A DNA stretch of 55,801 bases from Pseudomonas sp. PIC25. Lineage in GTDB: Bacteria; Pseudomonadota; Gammaproteobacteria; Pseudomonadales; Pseudomonadaceae. The position numbers and the translations under genes are program-made. The stretch covers positions 1-55,801 of the forward strand of contig NZ_MUJY01000170.1 in NCBI RefSeq assembly GCF_002286785.1, in the 5' to 3' direction. A model generated the notes under the pieces. That model did no database searches. It saw nothing but the letters and a program-made list of their open reading frames with translations, and was not told the origin of the DNA. How positions within the stretch are numbered: the first letter of the stretch is position 1; the number at the start of each line of letters is the position of its first letter. Below are positions 7,151-16,560 of the stretch, in pieces.

Positions 7151-7266
7151 ATACAAGCCCGTCGACTGGCCGCGTCGTTTCTCATCCTTGCCGTAGGGAA
7201 TCGTGGCTTCGGATTGCACCGAGGCATGGCCTCCGTACACCTGGAAGCCCCGCGCCAGATGCGTCT

Positions 7267-7302
7267 TGCAGAAAACGGATAAAGGTCTGCAGTAAGCGGA
7301 TA
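7267..7302 (+). promoter_or_regulatory. BenR operator of the benA promoter
   Basis: Two direct repeats, each TGCA-N6-GGATA, begin at 7267 and 7288, exactly 21 bp apart. This is the XylS/BenR binding arrangement known from the Pm and Pben promoters, with no mismatch to TGCA-N6-GGNTA. A 13-bp palindrome ATTGTCGGACAAT (7302-7314) follows directly and a TAGCCT near 7323 could serve as the -10 element. Confidence 0.88.
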
Positions 7303-7365
7303 TTGTCGGACAATCCTCGGCCGTAGCCTTGGAACCGTTGAAACAATAACAACGGAGCCACGGCC

Positions 7366-8727
7366 ATGAACCTGGGACTCGACTACCTGCAGAGCCTGCT
7401 TGAGGAAGACCAGAGGAGGGGCATCTACCGCTGCAAGCGCGAGATGTTCATCGACCCCCGCCTGTTCGATCTGGAGATGACGCACATCTTCGAGGGCAAC
7501 TGGTTGTATCTGGCCCACGAGAGCCAGATTCCCGAGAAGAACGACTACTACACCACCCACATGGGCCGGCAGCCGATCTTCATCGCGCGCAACAAGGACG
7601 GCGAGCTCAACGCGTTCATCAATGCCTGCAGCCACCGTGGCGCCATGCTGTGCCGCTTCAAGAGCGGCAACAAGGCTACCTATACCTGCCCGTTCCACGG
7701 CTGGACCTTCAACAACTCGGGCAAGCTGCTCAAGGTGAAGGACCCGACCGACGCCGGCTACCCCGACAGCTTCAATTGCGACGGCTCCCACGACCTGAAG
7801 AAGGTCGCGCGCTTCGAGTCGTACCGGGGCTTCCTGTTCGGCAGCCTGAACCCGGACGTGGCGCCGTTGGAGGAATTCCTCGGCGAGTCGCGGAAGATCA
7901 TCGACATGATCTGCGACCAATCCCCGGATGGCCTGGAGGTGCTGCGCGGATCGAGCACCTATGTCTACGAGGGCAACTGGAAGCTGCAGGCGGAGAACGG
8001 CGCCGACGGCTACCACGTCACCGCCGTGCACTGGAACTACGCCGCCACCCAGCAGCAGCGCAAGCTGAAGGAGGCGGGCGACGATATCCGCGCCATGAGC
8101 GCCGGTGGCTGGGGGAAGAAGGGCGGCGGCTTCTATTCCTTCGATAACGGCCATCTGCTGCTCTGGACCCGCTGGGACAACCCCGAGGATCGCCCGCTGT
8201 TCGCCGACCGCGAGCGCCTGGCCGCCGAGTTCGGCGAGGCCCGCGCCGACTGGATGATCGGCCATTCGCGCAACCTCTGCCTGTACCCGAACCTGTACCT
8301 GATGGACCAGTTCGGCTCGCAACTGCGCATCGCCCGGCCGCTGTCGGTGGACCGCACCGAAGTGACCATCTACTGCATCGGGCCGAAGGGCGAGAGCCCC
8401 GAGGCGCGTGCCCGCCGCATCCGCCAGTACGAGGATTTCTTCAACGTCTCCGGCATGGCCACGCCGGACGATCTGGAGGAATTCCGTGCCTGCCAGCAGG
8501 GCTTCCAGGGCCGCGCCATGGAGTGGAACGACATGTCGCGCGGGGCGAAGCACTGGATCGAGGGCCCCGACGACTCCGCCCGCGAAATCGACCTGCACCC
8601 GCAGCTCAGCGGCGTGCGTACCGAGGACGAGGGGTTGTTCGTATTGCAGCACCACTACTGGCAGCAGGAGATGATCAAGGCGCTGCAGCGCGAGCAGGAT
8701 CGGATGATCCATGTGGAGGGCGCGTAA
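7366..8727 (+). CDS. benA: Benzoate 1,2-dioxygenase, large (alpha) subunit
   Basis: The 453-residue terminal oxygenase alpha subunit, which with BenB and BenC converts benzoate to the cis-dihydrodiol carboxylate using O2 and NADH. The Rieske ligands are visible as Cys88-x-His90 and Cys108-x2-His111 (CSHRGAMLC and CPFHGW). The mononuclear iron site is [14 protein letters not shown] with bridging Asp214 and ligands His217 and His222. Length and sequence match Pseudomonas BenA closely, more so than AntA or XylX. First gene of the operon, 64 bp after the operator; benB follows without a gap. Confidence 0.96.
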   Translation: MNLGLDYLQSLLEEDQRRGIYRCKREMFIDPRLFDLEMTHIFEGNWLYLAHESQIPEKNDYYTTHMGRQPIFIARNKDGELNAFINACSHRGAMLCRFKSGNKATYTCPFHGWTFNNSGKLLKVKDPTDAGYPDSFNCDGSHDLKKVARFESYRGFLFGSLNPDVAPLEEFLGESRKIIDMICDQSPDGLEVLRGSSTYVYEGNWKLQAENGADGYHVTAVHWNYAATQQQRKLKEAGDDIRAMSAGGWGKKGGGFYSFDNGHLLLWTRWDNPEDRPLFADRERLAAEFGEARADWMIGHSRNLCLYPNLYLMDQFGSQLRIARPLSVDRTEVTIYCIGPKGESPEARARRIRQYEDFFNVSGMATPDDLEEFRACQQGFQGRAMEWNDMSRGAKHWIEGPDDSAREIDLHPQLSGVRTEDEGLFVLQHHYWQQEMIKALQREQDRMIHVEGA

Positions 8728-9216
8728 ATGAGCATGACCTACGAGCAGGTGCGCGACTTCCTCTACCGCGAAGCCCGTTACCTCGACGACAAGCAGTGGG
8801 ACGCCTGGCTGGAGCTGTACGCACCGGACGCGACCTTCTGGATGCCGGCCTGGGACGACCGCGACCAGTTGGTGGAGGACCCGCAGACGGAAATCTCGCT
8901 GATCTGGTATGGCAATCGCTGCGGCCTGGAGGACCGGGTGTTCCGCATCCGCACCGAGCGGTCCAGCGCGACCATCCCGGATACGCGCACGTCGCACAAC
9001 ATCACCAACATCGAACTGGTCGAGCAGGGCGAGGGTTTTTGCGCGGTGCGCTTCAACTGGCACACGCTGAGCTTCCGCTACAAGACGGTGGATCACTTCT
9101 ACGGCACCAGTTTCTATCGCCTCGACACGCGCGGGCCGAACCCGCTGATCAAGGCGAAGAAGGTGGTGTTGAAGAACGATTACGTCCGCCAGGTCATCGA
9201 CGTCTACCACATCTGA
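8728..9216 (+). CDS. benB: Benzoate 1,2-dioxygenase, small (beta) subunit
   Basis: A 162-residue beta subunit of the ring-hydroxylating dioxygenase family, with a cone-like NTF2 fold and a structural role in the alpha3beta3 hexamer. The opening (YEQVRDFLYREARYLDDKQW) and DATFWMPAWDDRDQL are standard for the family. Its ATG touches the benA stop codon, and the GGAGG that serves it lies within the last codons of benA, so translation is coupled. Confidence 0.95.
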   Translation: MSMTYEQVRDFLYREARYLDDKQWDAWLELYAPDATFWMPAWDDRDQLVEDPQTEISLIWYGNRCGLEDRVFRIRTERSSATIPDTRTSHNITNIELVEQGEGFCAVRFNWHTLSFRYKTVDHFYGTSFYRLDTRGPNPLIKAKKVVLKNDYVRQVIDVYHI

Positions 9217-9327
9217 GAACCCGGCCAGGCCGCGGCGCCAGGGCTGCGCGGGAACGTTTTCCCGCCGGGGTTCCGGCTGCGTGTCCACCGCGTTTCGACT
9301 GCAACGACTGTTAAAGCGAGGTGCGCC

Positions 9328-10338
9328 ATGTCGCACAAGATTGCTCTCAATTTCGAAGACGGGGTGACCCGTTTCATCGACGCCAACCCCGGCGAGACCG
9401 TGGCCGACGCGGCCTACCGCCAGGGCGTGAACATTCCCCTGGACTGCCGCGACGGCGCCTGCGGGGCCTGCAAGTGCTTCGCCGAGGCCGGCCGCTACGA
9501 CCTGGGCGACAACTACATCGAGGACGCCCTCAGCCAGGACGAGGCCGGGCAGGGCTACGTGCTGACCTGCCAGATGCGTGCCGAGAGCGATTGCGTGGTG
9601 CGGGTGCCGGCCTCGTCGCAGGTGTGCAAGACGCAGTTGGCAGCCTTCGAGGCGGCCATCGCCGAGGTGCGCAAGCTGTCCGAGAGCACCATCGCGCTGT
9701 CGCTCAAGGGCGAGTCGCTGAGCCGGCTGGCGTTCCTGCCGGGGCAGTACGTGAATCTGCGCGTGCCGGGTAGCGAGCAGACCCGCGCCTATTCCTTCAG
9801 TTCGCTGCCGAAGGATGGGGAGGTGAGCTTCCTGATCCGCAACGTACCGGGCGGGTTGATGAGCAGCTTTCTTACCGGCCTGGCCAAGGCCGGCGACAGC
9901 CTGACCATGACCGGCCCGCTGGGTAGCTTCTACCTGCGCGAGATCAAGCGGCCGCTGTTGTTGCTGGCCGGCGGCACCGGCCTGGCGCCGTTCACCGCCA
10001 TGCTGGAGAAGATCGCCGAGGAGGGCAGCGCCCATCCGCTGCACCTGATCTACGGCGTGACCCATGACCACGACCTGGTCGAGCTGGACCGGCTGGAAGC
10101 CTTCGCCGCACGTATCCCCAACTTCACCTTCAGCGCCTGCGTCGCCAGCCCGGACAGCCAGTACCCGCAGAAGGGCTATGTCACCCAGCACATCGAGCCC
10201 AGGCACCTCAACGATGGCGAGGTGGATGTGTATCTGTGCGGCCCGCCGCCGATGGTGGAGGCGGTCAGCCGCTTCATCCGCGAGCAGGGCATCGCCCCGG
10301 CCAATTTCTACTACGAGAAATTCGCCGCGTCGGCGTGA
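9328..10338 (+). CDS. benC: Benzoate 1,2-dioxygenase electron-transfer reductase
   Basis: A 336-residue NADH reductase that feeds electrons to BenAB. Residues 1-95 are a plant-type [2Fe-2S] ferredoxin with Cys40, Cys45, Cys48 and Cys81. Residues about 105-200 bind FAD (RAYSFSSLP), and about 210-330 bind NAD (LLAGGTGLAPF and the C-terminal CGPPPMVEA). The domain order is that of BenC. A 111-bp gap separates it from benB with no obvious promoter. Confidence 0.95.
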   Translation: MSHKIALNFEDGVTRFIDANPGETVADAAYRQGVNIPLDCRDGACGACKCFAEAGRYDLGDNYIEDALSQDEAGQGYVLTCQMRAESDCVVRVPASSQVCKTQLAAFEAAIAEVRKLSESTIALSLKGESLSRLAFLPGQYVNLRVPGSEQTRAYSFSSLPKDGEVSFLIRNVPGGLMSSFLTGLAKAGDSLTMTGPLGSFYLREIKRPLLLLAGGTGLAPFTAMLEKIAEEGSAHPLHLIYGVTHDHDLVELDRLEAFAARIPNFTFSACVASPDSQYPQKGYVTQHIEPRHLNDGEVDVYLCGPPPMVEAVSRFIREQGIAPANFYYEKFAASA

Positions 10339-10342
10339 AACT

Positions 10343-10368
10343 CCCCTCTCCCATTTATGGGAGAGGGG
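10343..10368. repeat. Perfect 12-bp hairpin after benC
   Basis: CCCCTCTCCCAT (10343-10354) and ATGGGAGAGGGG (10357-10368) form a 12-bp stem starting 5 bp after the benC stop. There is no T run, so it is more likely a repeat-derived mRNA stabiliser or attenuator than a terminator. Confidence 0.65.
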
Positions 10369-10407
10369 CCGGGGGAGAGGGCAAGGCAGACGCCACCCTC
10401 TCCCCAA

Positions 10408-10431
10408 CCCTCTCCCGCAAGCGGGAGAGGG
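10408..10431. repeat. Second perfect 11-bp hairpin before benD
   Basis: CCCTCTCCCGC and GCGGGAGAGGG surround an AA loop. Together with the hairpin at 10343 it makes a paired palindrome unit filling the benC-benD gap. The two hairpins share the CCTCTCCC/GGGAGAGG stem. Confidence 0.65.
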
Positions 10432-10466
10432 GGTAGATAGCAATACCCCGGATTGAGGTGGGCAAG

Positions 10467-11231
10467 ATGAACAAGCGATTCCAGGACAAGGTCGCCGTGG
10501 TCACCGGCGCCGCCCAGGGCATCGGCCGCCGCGTCGCCGAGCGGCTGCTGGAAGAGGGCGCCCGGGTGGTGGCGGTGGATCGCTCCGAGTTGGTCTTCGA
10601 ACTGGCCGGGCATGAAGGCGTGCTGTGCCTGACCGCCGACCTGGAGCAGGCCGGCGATTGCCGGGGCGTGATGGATGCGGCGGTGGAGCGCTTCGGCCGC
10701 CTGGACATCCTGATCAACAACGTCGGCGGGACCATCTGGGCCAAGCCCTACGAGTTCTACCGCGACGAGGAGATCGAGGCCGAAGTGCGGCGTTCGCTGT
10801 TTCCCACGCTGTGGTGCTGCCATGCCGCGCTGCCGTACCTGCTGGAGCAGGGCGCCGGTGCCATCGTCAATGTCTCGTCCATCGCCACCCGTGGCATCAA
10901 TCGCGTGCCCTACGGCGCGGCCAAGGGCGGGGTGAACGCACTGACCGCCTGCCTGGCCTTCGAGACGGCCGGGCGCGGCATCCGCGTCAACGCCACCGCG
11001 CCGGGCGGCACCGAGGCGCCGCCGCGGCGCATCCCGCGCAATGGCGCGGCGCAGAGCGAGCAGGAAAAGGCCTGGTACCAGCAGATTGTCGAGCAGACCG
11101 TCGAGAGCAGCCTGATGAAGCGCTACGGCACCCTCGACGAGCAGGTCGGCGCGATCCTCTTCCTCGCCTCCGACGAGGCCTCGTACATCACCGGCGTGGT
11201 CCTGCCGGTGGGCGGCGGGGACCTGGGCTGA
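10467..11231 (+). CDS. benD: Dihydroxycyclohexadiene carboxylate dehydrogenase
   Basis: A 254-residue short-chain dehydrogenase that oxidises and decarboxylates the BenABC product to catechol with NAD. It has the cofactor motif TGAAQGIG, the NNVGG segment, Ser and YGAAK catalytic region (VSSIATRGINRVPYGAAKGG), and a normal family length. I take the ATG at 10467, preceded by GAGGTG, rather than the in-frame GTG at 10458. A double hairpin lies between it and benC, which could lower its expression relative to the dioxygenase. Confidence 0.94.
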   Translation: MNKRFQDKVAVVTGAAQGIGRRVAERLLEEGARVVAVDRSELVFELAGHEGVLCLTADLEQAGDCRGVMDAAVERFGRLDILINNVGGTIWAKPYEFYRDEEIEAEVRRSLFPTLWCCHAALPYLLEQGAGAIVNVSSIATRGINRVPYGAAKGGVNALTACLAFETAGRGIRVNATAPGGTEAPPRRIPRNGAAQSEQEKAWYQQIVEQTVESSLMKRYGTLDEQVGAILFLASDEASYITGVVLPVGGGDLG

Positions 11232-11247
11232 GCGCCGGAGGCGCGCT

Positions 11248-11276
11248 GGGCGAATGAATTCGCCCCTACGGGTCCG
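11248..11276. repeat. REP palindrome
   Basis: GGGCGAATGAATTCGCCCC in the benD-benK gap, a common REP form of this genome. Confidence 0.7.
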
Positions 11277-11333
11277 GTACCAGCCCACGGACGCCCCACG
11301 ACTTTTTACAACAACAAAAAAGAGAGTCATGCC

Positions 11334-12674
11334 ATGCGACAGATAGACATCCACCAGGTCATCGACCAGGCACGTTTCACCCGCTTCCACTGGGCGGTCA
11401 TGGCGCTGTGCGCGCTGTTGCTGATCTTCGACGGCTACGACCTGTTCATCTACGGCGTGGTGTTGCCGGTGATCATGCAGGAGTGGGGCCTGACCCCGCT
11501 GCAGGCCGGTGCGCTGGGCAGCTACGCGCTGTTCGGCATGATGTTCGGCGCCCTGTGCTTCGGCACCCTGGCCGACCGGATCGGGCGCAAGAAGGGCATC
11601 GCGATCTGCTTCCTGCTGTTCTCCGGCGCCACCATCGTCAACGGCTTCGCCAGCAACCCCACCGAGTTCGGCGTGTGCCGCTTCATCGCCGGTTTGGGCT
11701 GCGGCGGCCTGATGCCCAATGCAGTGGCTCTGATGAACGAATACGCGCCCAAGCGCCTGCGCAGCACGCTAGTGGCGGTGATGTTCAGCGGCTATTCGCT
11801 GGGCGGCATGCTCTCGGCGGGCGTCGGCATCGTCATGCTGCCGCGCTTCGGTTGGGAGTCGATGTTCTTCGCCGCCACCGTGCCGCTGCTGCTGTTGCCG
11901 GTGATCCTCCGCTACCTGCCGGAATCCATCGGCTTTCTGGTGCGCCAGGGCCGGTACGCTCAGGCGCGTGAGCTGCTGGCGCGGGTCGAGCCGGGCCACG
12001 TCTTCGCGCCCACGGACGAACTGCTGCTGAGCGAGACCAAGGGCGCCGGCGTCTCGGTGCTGGAGCTGTTCCGCGAGGGCCGCCTGCTGCGCACCCTGTG
12101 CCTGTGGGTGGCGTTCTTCTGCTGCCTGCTGATGGTCTACGCGCTCAGCTCCTGGCTGCCCAAGCTGATGGCCAGTGCCGGCTACAGCCTGGGGTCGAGC
12201 CTGTCGTTCCTGCTCGCGTTGAACTTCGGCGGCATGGCCGGCGCCATCCTCGGCGGCTGGCTGGGCGACCGCTTCGACCTGACCAAGGTGATGGTGGCGT
12301 TCTTCGCCGCCGCGGCACTGTCCATCAGCCTGCTCGGTTTCAAGAGCCCGACGCCGCTGCTCTACCTGCTGATCACCGTGGCCGGCGCCACCACCATCGG
12401 CACGCAGATCCTGCTGTACGCCGGCGCGGCGCAGTTCTACGGCCTGTCGATCCGCTCCACCGGCCTCGGCTGGGCCTCCGGCGTCGGCCGCAACGGCGCC
12501 ATCGTCGGCCCGCTGCTGGGCGGTGCGCTGCTCGGCATCAACCTGCCGCTGCCGCTCAACTTCATGGCCTTCGCCGTCCCTGGCGTGGTCGCTGCCCTGG
12601 CCATGGCCTTGTTCGCCCTGAGCAGCCAGCGACGCCGGGCCGGCCATGCGGCCCTGGCGGCGGCGAAAGCCTGA
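11334..12674 (+). CDS. benK: Benzoate MFS transporter
   Basis: A 446-residue major-facilitator permease of the aromatic acid:H+ symporter group, importing benzoate across the inner membrane. Twelve hydrophobic segments are visible. The family signature DGYDLFIYGVVLPV is in helix 1 and GTLADRIGRKKG in the loop between helices 2 and 3; ADRIGRK is the MFS loop motif. Position between benD and catB on the same strand fits BenK as in Pseudomonas putida. Confidence 0.92.
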   Translation: MRQIDIHQVIDQARFTRFHWAVMALCALLLIFDGYDLFIYGVVLPVIMQEWGLTPLQAGALGSYALFGMMFGALCFGTLADRIGRKKGIAICFLLFSGATIVNGFASNPTEFGVCRFIAGLGCGGLMPNAVALMNEYAPKRLRSTLVAVMFSGYSLGGMLSAGVGIVMLPRFGWESMFFAATVPLLLLPVILRYLPESIGFLVRQGRYAQARELLARVEPGHVFAPTDELLLSETKGAGVSVLELFREGRLLRTLCLWVAFFCCLLMVYALSSWLPKLMASAGYSLGSSLSFLLALNFGGMAGAILGGWLGDRFDLTKVMVAFFAAAALSISLLGFKSPTPLLYLLITVAGATTIGTQILLYAGAAQFYGLSIRSTGLGWASGVGRNGAIVGPLLGGALLGINLPLPLNFMAFAVPGVVAALAMALFALSSQRRRAGHAALAAAKA

Positions 12675-12727
12675 ACGAACCCGCCTCTCGATGGAGAGGC
12701 GAGCCCATCAGCCACTGGAAACCTGAA

Positions 12728-13849
12728 ATGAGCCACGTCCTGATCGAAAGCCTCGCGGCGGTCATCGTCGACCTGCCGACCATTCGCCCGCACAAGCTGG
12801 CGATGCACACGATGCAGAAGCAGACCCTGGTGGTGATCCGCCTGCGCTGTTCCGATGGCATCGAGGGCCTGGGCGAGTCCACCACCATCGGTGGCCTGGC
12901 CTACGGCAACGAGAGTCCGGAGAGCATCAAGCAGAACATCGACAGCCACCTCGCGCCGCTGCTGGTCGGCCAGGATGCGACAAACGTCAACGCGGCGATG
13001 CAGCGCCTGGACAAGGCGGCCAAGGGCAACACCTTCGCCAAATCCGGCATCGAAAGCGCCTTGCTCGATGCCCAGGGCAAGCGCCTGGGCCTGCCGGTCA
13101 GCGAACTGCTCGGCGGCCGCGTGCGCGATGGCCTGGAGGTGGCCTGGACGCTGGCTTCCGGCGACACCGCCCGCGACATCGAGGAAGCCGAGCGGATGCT
13201 CGACCTGCGCCGCCACCGGATATTCAAGCTGAAGATTGGTGCCAACCCGGTGGAGCGCGACCTCGCCCACGTCGTCGCCATCAAGCGCGCCCTCGGCGAG
13301 CGCGCCAGCGTGCGGGTGGACGTCAACCAGGGCTGGGACGAATCCCAGGCGATCCGTGCCTGCCGGGTGCTGGGCGACAACGGCATCGACCTGATCGAAC
13401 AGCCCATCGCGCGCATCAACCGCGCCGGCCAGGTGCGCCTGAACCAGCGCAGCCCGGCACCGATCATGGCCGACGAGTCCATCGAGAGCGTCGAGGATGC
13501 CTTCAGCCTGGCGGCCGACGGCGCCGCCAGCGTATTCGCCCTGAAGATCGCCAAGAACGGTGGCCCGCGCGCCGTGCTGCGTACCGCTCAGATCGCCGAG
13601 GCGGCGGGCATCGCCCTCTACGGCGGGACCATGCTCGAGGGCTCCATCGGTACCCTGGCCTCGGCCCATGCCTTCGTCACCCTGAGCCGGCTGACCTGGC
13701 ACACCGAGCTGTTCGGGCCCTTGCTGCTGACCGAGGACATCGTCACCGAGCCGCCGCTCTATCGCGACTTCCACCTTTATGTACCGCGCACGCCCGGCCT
13801 CGGCCTGACCCTGGACGAAGAGCGCCTGGCGCGCTTCGCCCGTTCCTGA
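12728..13849 (+). CDS. catB: Muconate cycloisomerase
   Basis: A 373-residue enolase-superfamily enzyme converting cis,cis-muconate to muconolactone with Mn2+. Catalytic Lys167 and Lys169 (FKLKIG) and Lys273 and the metal ligands Asp198, Glu224 and Asp249 are all present at the numbers known for Pseudomonas putida CatB. Start chosen at the ATG at 12728; longer in-frame readings overlap benK and are not real. It is 53 bp from benK, with no visible promoter and no divergent catR. Confidence 0.95.
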   Translation: MSHVLIESLAAVIVDLPTIRPHKLAMHTMQKQTLVVIRLRCSDGIEGLGESTTIGGLAYGNESPESIKQNIDSHLAPLLVGQDATNVNAAMQRLDKAAKGNTFAKSGIESALLDAQGKRLGLPVSELLGGRVRDGLEVAWTLASGDTARDIEEAERMLDLRRHRIFKLKIGANPVERDLAHVVAIKRALGERASVRVDVNQGWDESQAIRACRVLGDNGIDLIEQPIARINRAGQVRLNQRSPAPIMADESIESVEDAFSLAADGAASVFALKIAKNGGPRAVLRTAQIAEAAGIALYGGTMLEGSIGTLASAHAFVTLSRLTWHTELFGPLLLTEDIVTEPPLYRDFHLYVPRTPGLGLTLDEERLARFARS

Positions 13850-13865
13850 ACCGGAGGAAATTTCC

Positions 13866-14156
13866 ATGCTGTTCCACGTGAAGATGACCGTGAAGCTGCC
13901 GCCGGATATGGACCCGGCCCGCGCCGCACAGATCAAGGCCGACGAGAAAGAACTGGCCCAGCGCCTGATGCGCGAGGGCAGTTGGCGCCACCTGTGGCGC
14001 ATCGCCGGGCATTACGCCAACTACAGCGTGTTCGACGTGCCGAGCCTCGAGGCGCTGCACGACACCCTGATGCAACTGCCGCTGTTCCCCTACATGGACA
14101 TCGAGATCGACGGGCTCTGCCGCCATCCGTCGTCGATCCATGCCGACGACCGCTGA
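13866..14156 (+). CDS. catC: Muconolactone isomerase
   Basis: A 96-residue enzyme that shifts the double bond of muconolactone to give beta-ketoadipate enol-lactone. It opens MLFHVKMTVKLPPDMDP and has the conserved RIAGHYANYSVFDV and FPYMDIEI segments. Length is exactly that of the family, which forms decamers. GGAGGA lies 8 bp before the start, and the gene is 16 bp after catB. Confidence 0.96.
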   Translation: MLFHVKMTVKLPPDMDPARAAQIKADEKELAQRLMREGSWRHLWRIAGHYANYSVFDVPSLEALHDTLMQLPLFPYMDIEIDGLCRHPSSIHADDR

Positions 14157-14191
14157 TCCGCCTGACAATGACAATACCGAGGTAATCCGAC

Positions 14192-15133
14192 ATGACCGTG
14201 AAAGTGAGCCATACCGACGACGTGCAGGGCCTGTTCAGGGAAGCCTGTGGCTTCAACAACGACCAGGGCAGCCCGCGCCTGAAGCAGTTGATGTTCCGCC
14301 TCGTCAACGACCTGGCGAAGATCGTCGAGGACCTGGAAGTGACCGAAGACGAGTTCTGGAAGGCGGTGGATTACCTCAACCGCCTGGGCGGCCGTGGCGA
14401 GGCCGGGCTGCTGGTGCCCGGCCTGGGCCTGGAGCACTTCCTCGACCTGCTGCAGGACGCCAAGGATGCCCGCGCCGGTCTCACCGGCGGCACGCCGCGC
14501 ACCATCGAAGGCCCGCTGTATGTTGCCGGCGCACCGGTCTGCCAGGGCGAGGCGCGGATGGACGACGGCAGCGAGCTGGACCGCGCCACCGTGATGTTCC
14601 TCCAGGGCGTGGTGCGGGATGCCGAGGGCAAGCCTGTGGCCGGTGCGGTGGTGGATCTGTGGCACGCCAACACCCTGGGCAATTACTCCTACTTCGATAA
14701 GAGCCAGTCCGACTACAACCTGCGCCGACGCATCGTCACCGACGCCGAGGGTCGCTACCGCGCGCGCAGCATCGTGCCGTCCGGCTACGGCTGCTCCCCG
14801 GACGGCCCGACCCAGGAGTGCCTGAACCTGCTCGGCCGCCACGGGCAGCGTCCGGCGCACATCCATTTCTTCATTTCCGCGCCGGGGCATCGGCACCTGA
14901 CCACCCAGATCAACCTGGCCGGCGACCGATACCTGTGGGACGACTTCGCCTACGCCACCCGCGAAGGGCTGGTGGGCGACATCCGCTTCATCGAAGACAC
15001 CGCCGCGGCCCGCGACCGGGGCGTGGAGGGTGGACGCTTCGCCGAGCTGGAATTCGACTTCCAGTTGCAGAAAGCCGTGGCCCCTGAAGCGGAAAAACGC
15101 AGCCAACGCCCACGTGCCCTGCAAGGCGCCTGA
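14192..15133 (+). CDS. catA: Catechol 1,2-dioxygenase
   Basis: A 313-residue intradiol dioxygenase that cleaves catechol to cis,cis-muconate. The non-heme Fe(III) ligands are Tyr165, Tyr199, His223 and His225 (LGNYSY, SGYGC and RPAHIHFF). The N-terminal helical linker domain of about 105 residues is complete. It completes a catBCA order as in P. aeruginosa, yet here lies within the ben block. Confidence 0.96.
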   Translation: MTVKVSHTDDVQGLFREACGFNNDQGSPRLKQLMFRLVNDLAKIVEDLEVTEDEFWKAVDYLNRLGGRGEAGLLVPGLGLEHFLDLLQDAKDARAGLTGGTPRTIEGPLYVAGAPVCQGEARMDDGSELDRATVMFLQGVVRDAEGKPVAGAVVDLWHANTLGNYSYFDKSQSDYNLRRRIVTDAEGRYRARSIVPSGYGCSPDGPTQECLNLLGRHGQRPAHIHFFISAPGHRHLTTQINLAGDRYLWDDFAYATREGLVGDIRFIEDTAAARDRGVEGGRFAELEFDFQLQKAVAPEAEKRSQRPRALQGA

Positions 15134-15266
15134 GCCGCTGCCAACACCCCTGCGAGGGGAGCCGGGGAGGGCCGAATTCATTCGACCACGGATGCCCTGG
15201 GCCCGAACGACAACGAGCGACCCGGCCATGCCACGGGTCCCACGACTGCCTTGCGGCGAGGTACCG

Positions 15267-16472
15267 ATGCGAACCCTGATTCGAGATTGCTCCCTGTCCG
15301 CGCTGGTTGCCGGCTTCATCGCAACGGTGATTTCCTATGCCGGGCCGCTGGTGATCATCTTCCAGGCCGCCAAGGCCGCGGACATGCCCCAGGACGTGCT
15401 GTCATCCTGGGTCTGGGCCATTTCCATCGGCAGCGGCGTGCTCGGCATCGTCCTCAGCCTGCGCTACAAGGTGCCGATCGTCATCGCCTGGTCGGCGCCC
15501 GGCTCGGCGCTGCTGGTGGCGATGCTGCCGGGTGTCGGGCTCGGCGAGGTGGTGGGGGCCTATCTGGTGGCCAGTCTGGTCGTCTTGCTGGTGGGCCTGT
15601 CCGGGGCGTTCGACCGGATCATCCGCCGGCTGCCGGCGGCGATCTCGGCGGCGATGCTGGCCGGCATCCTGTTCCGCTTCGGCACCGGCCTGTTCGTGTC
15701 GCTGAAGGAGCAGCCCTGGCTGGTGCTGGCGATGATCGTCACCTACCTGGTGTTCAAACGGCTGCTGCCGCGCTATGCGGTGCTCGCCGTACTGGTGATG
15801 GGCGTGGCCATTGCCGTGGCGGCTGGCGAGCTGCGCAGCGAGGCACTGGTGATCGCCCTGGCCACGCCGGTGTGGATCAGCCCGGCATTCGACTGGCAGG
15901 TGGTGTTCAACATTGCCTTCCCGCTGGTGATGGTGGCGCTCACCGGGCAGTTCGTGCCGGGTATCGCCGTGCTGCGCAACGACGGTTATGCCACGCCGGC
16001 CAGCCCGCTGATCAGCGCCAGTGCCGTGGGCTCGTTGCTGCTGGCGCCGTTCGGCTGTCACGGGCTGAATCTCGCCGCCATCACCGCGGCTATCTGCACC
16101 GGGCGCGAATCCCATGAAGACCCGGCCCGGCGTTATGTCGCCGGGGTCGCGGGCGGCGTGTTCTACCTGCTGCTCGGGCTGTTCGGCGCGACCTTGGTGT
16201 CGCTGTTCAGCGCTTTCCCGCAGGCGTTGATCGCCGCGCTGGCCGGGCTGGCGCTGCTGACGGCCATCGCCACGGCGTTGAGCGGGGCGATGGCGGTTCC
16301 GCAGGATCGCGAGGCGGCGCTGATCACCTTTCTGGTAACCGCCTCGGGCATGTCCTTCCTGGGCCTGTCCGCCGCGTTCTGGGGGCTGCTGTTCGGCATC
16401 GTCGCGCACCTGCTGTCGAGCGCTCGGCTACCCGAGCGCGTCGCGGACGCGGAGGAGCAACCCGCCCGCTGA
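15267..16472 (+). CDS. benE: BenE-family benzoate transporter
   Basis: A 401-residue inner-membrane protein with about 12 hydrophobic segments and the BenE-family repeats [13 protein letters not shown] and [16 protein letters not shown]. BenE proteins are thought to be benzoate:H+ symporters, redundant with BenK. The start is the ATG at 15267 with GAGG before it; the earlier in-frame start at 15030 overlaps catA. A 133-bp gap follows catA. Confidence 0.92.
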   Translation: MRTLIRDCSLSALVAGFIATVISYAGPLVIIFQAAKAADMPQDVLSSWVWAISIGSGVLGIVLSLRYKVPIVIAWSAPGSALLVAMLPGVGLGEVVGAYLVASLVVLLVGLSGAFDRIIRRLPAAISAAMLAGILFRFGTGLFVSLKEQPWLVLAMIVTYLVFKRLLPRYAVLAVLVMGVAIAVAAGELRSEALVIALATPVWISPAFDWQVVFNIAFPLVMVALTGQFVPGIAVLRNDGYATPASPLISASAVGSLLLAPFGCHGLNLAAITAAICTGRESHEDPARRYVAGVAGGVFYLLLGLFGATLVSLFSAFPQALIAALAGLALLTAIATALSGAMAVPQDREAALITFLVTASGMSFLGLSAAFWGLLFGIVAHLLSSARLPERVADAEEQPAR

Positions 16473-16560
16473 AAAAGCTGAAAGACCTGGCCTCGCTGCC
16501 GGCCCGGGCCGGCGGTGCGGCCGCGTGCACCGAAAACAACAACAAAAGAGACACGACACC

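Noticed and set aside
7123-10443. 1106-codon open frame on the minus strand opposite benABC
   Set aside because: It is a GC-rich shadow of benA, benB and benC, low-complexity in translation, with no ribosome site or domain.
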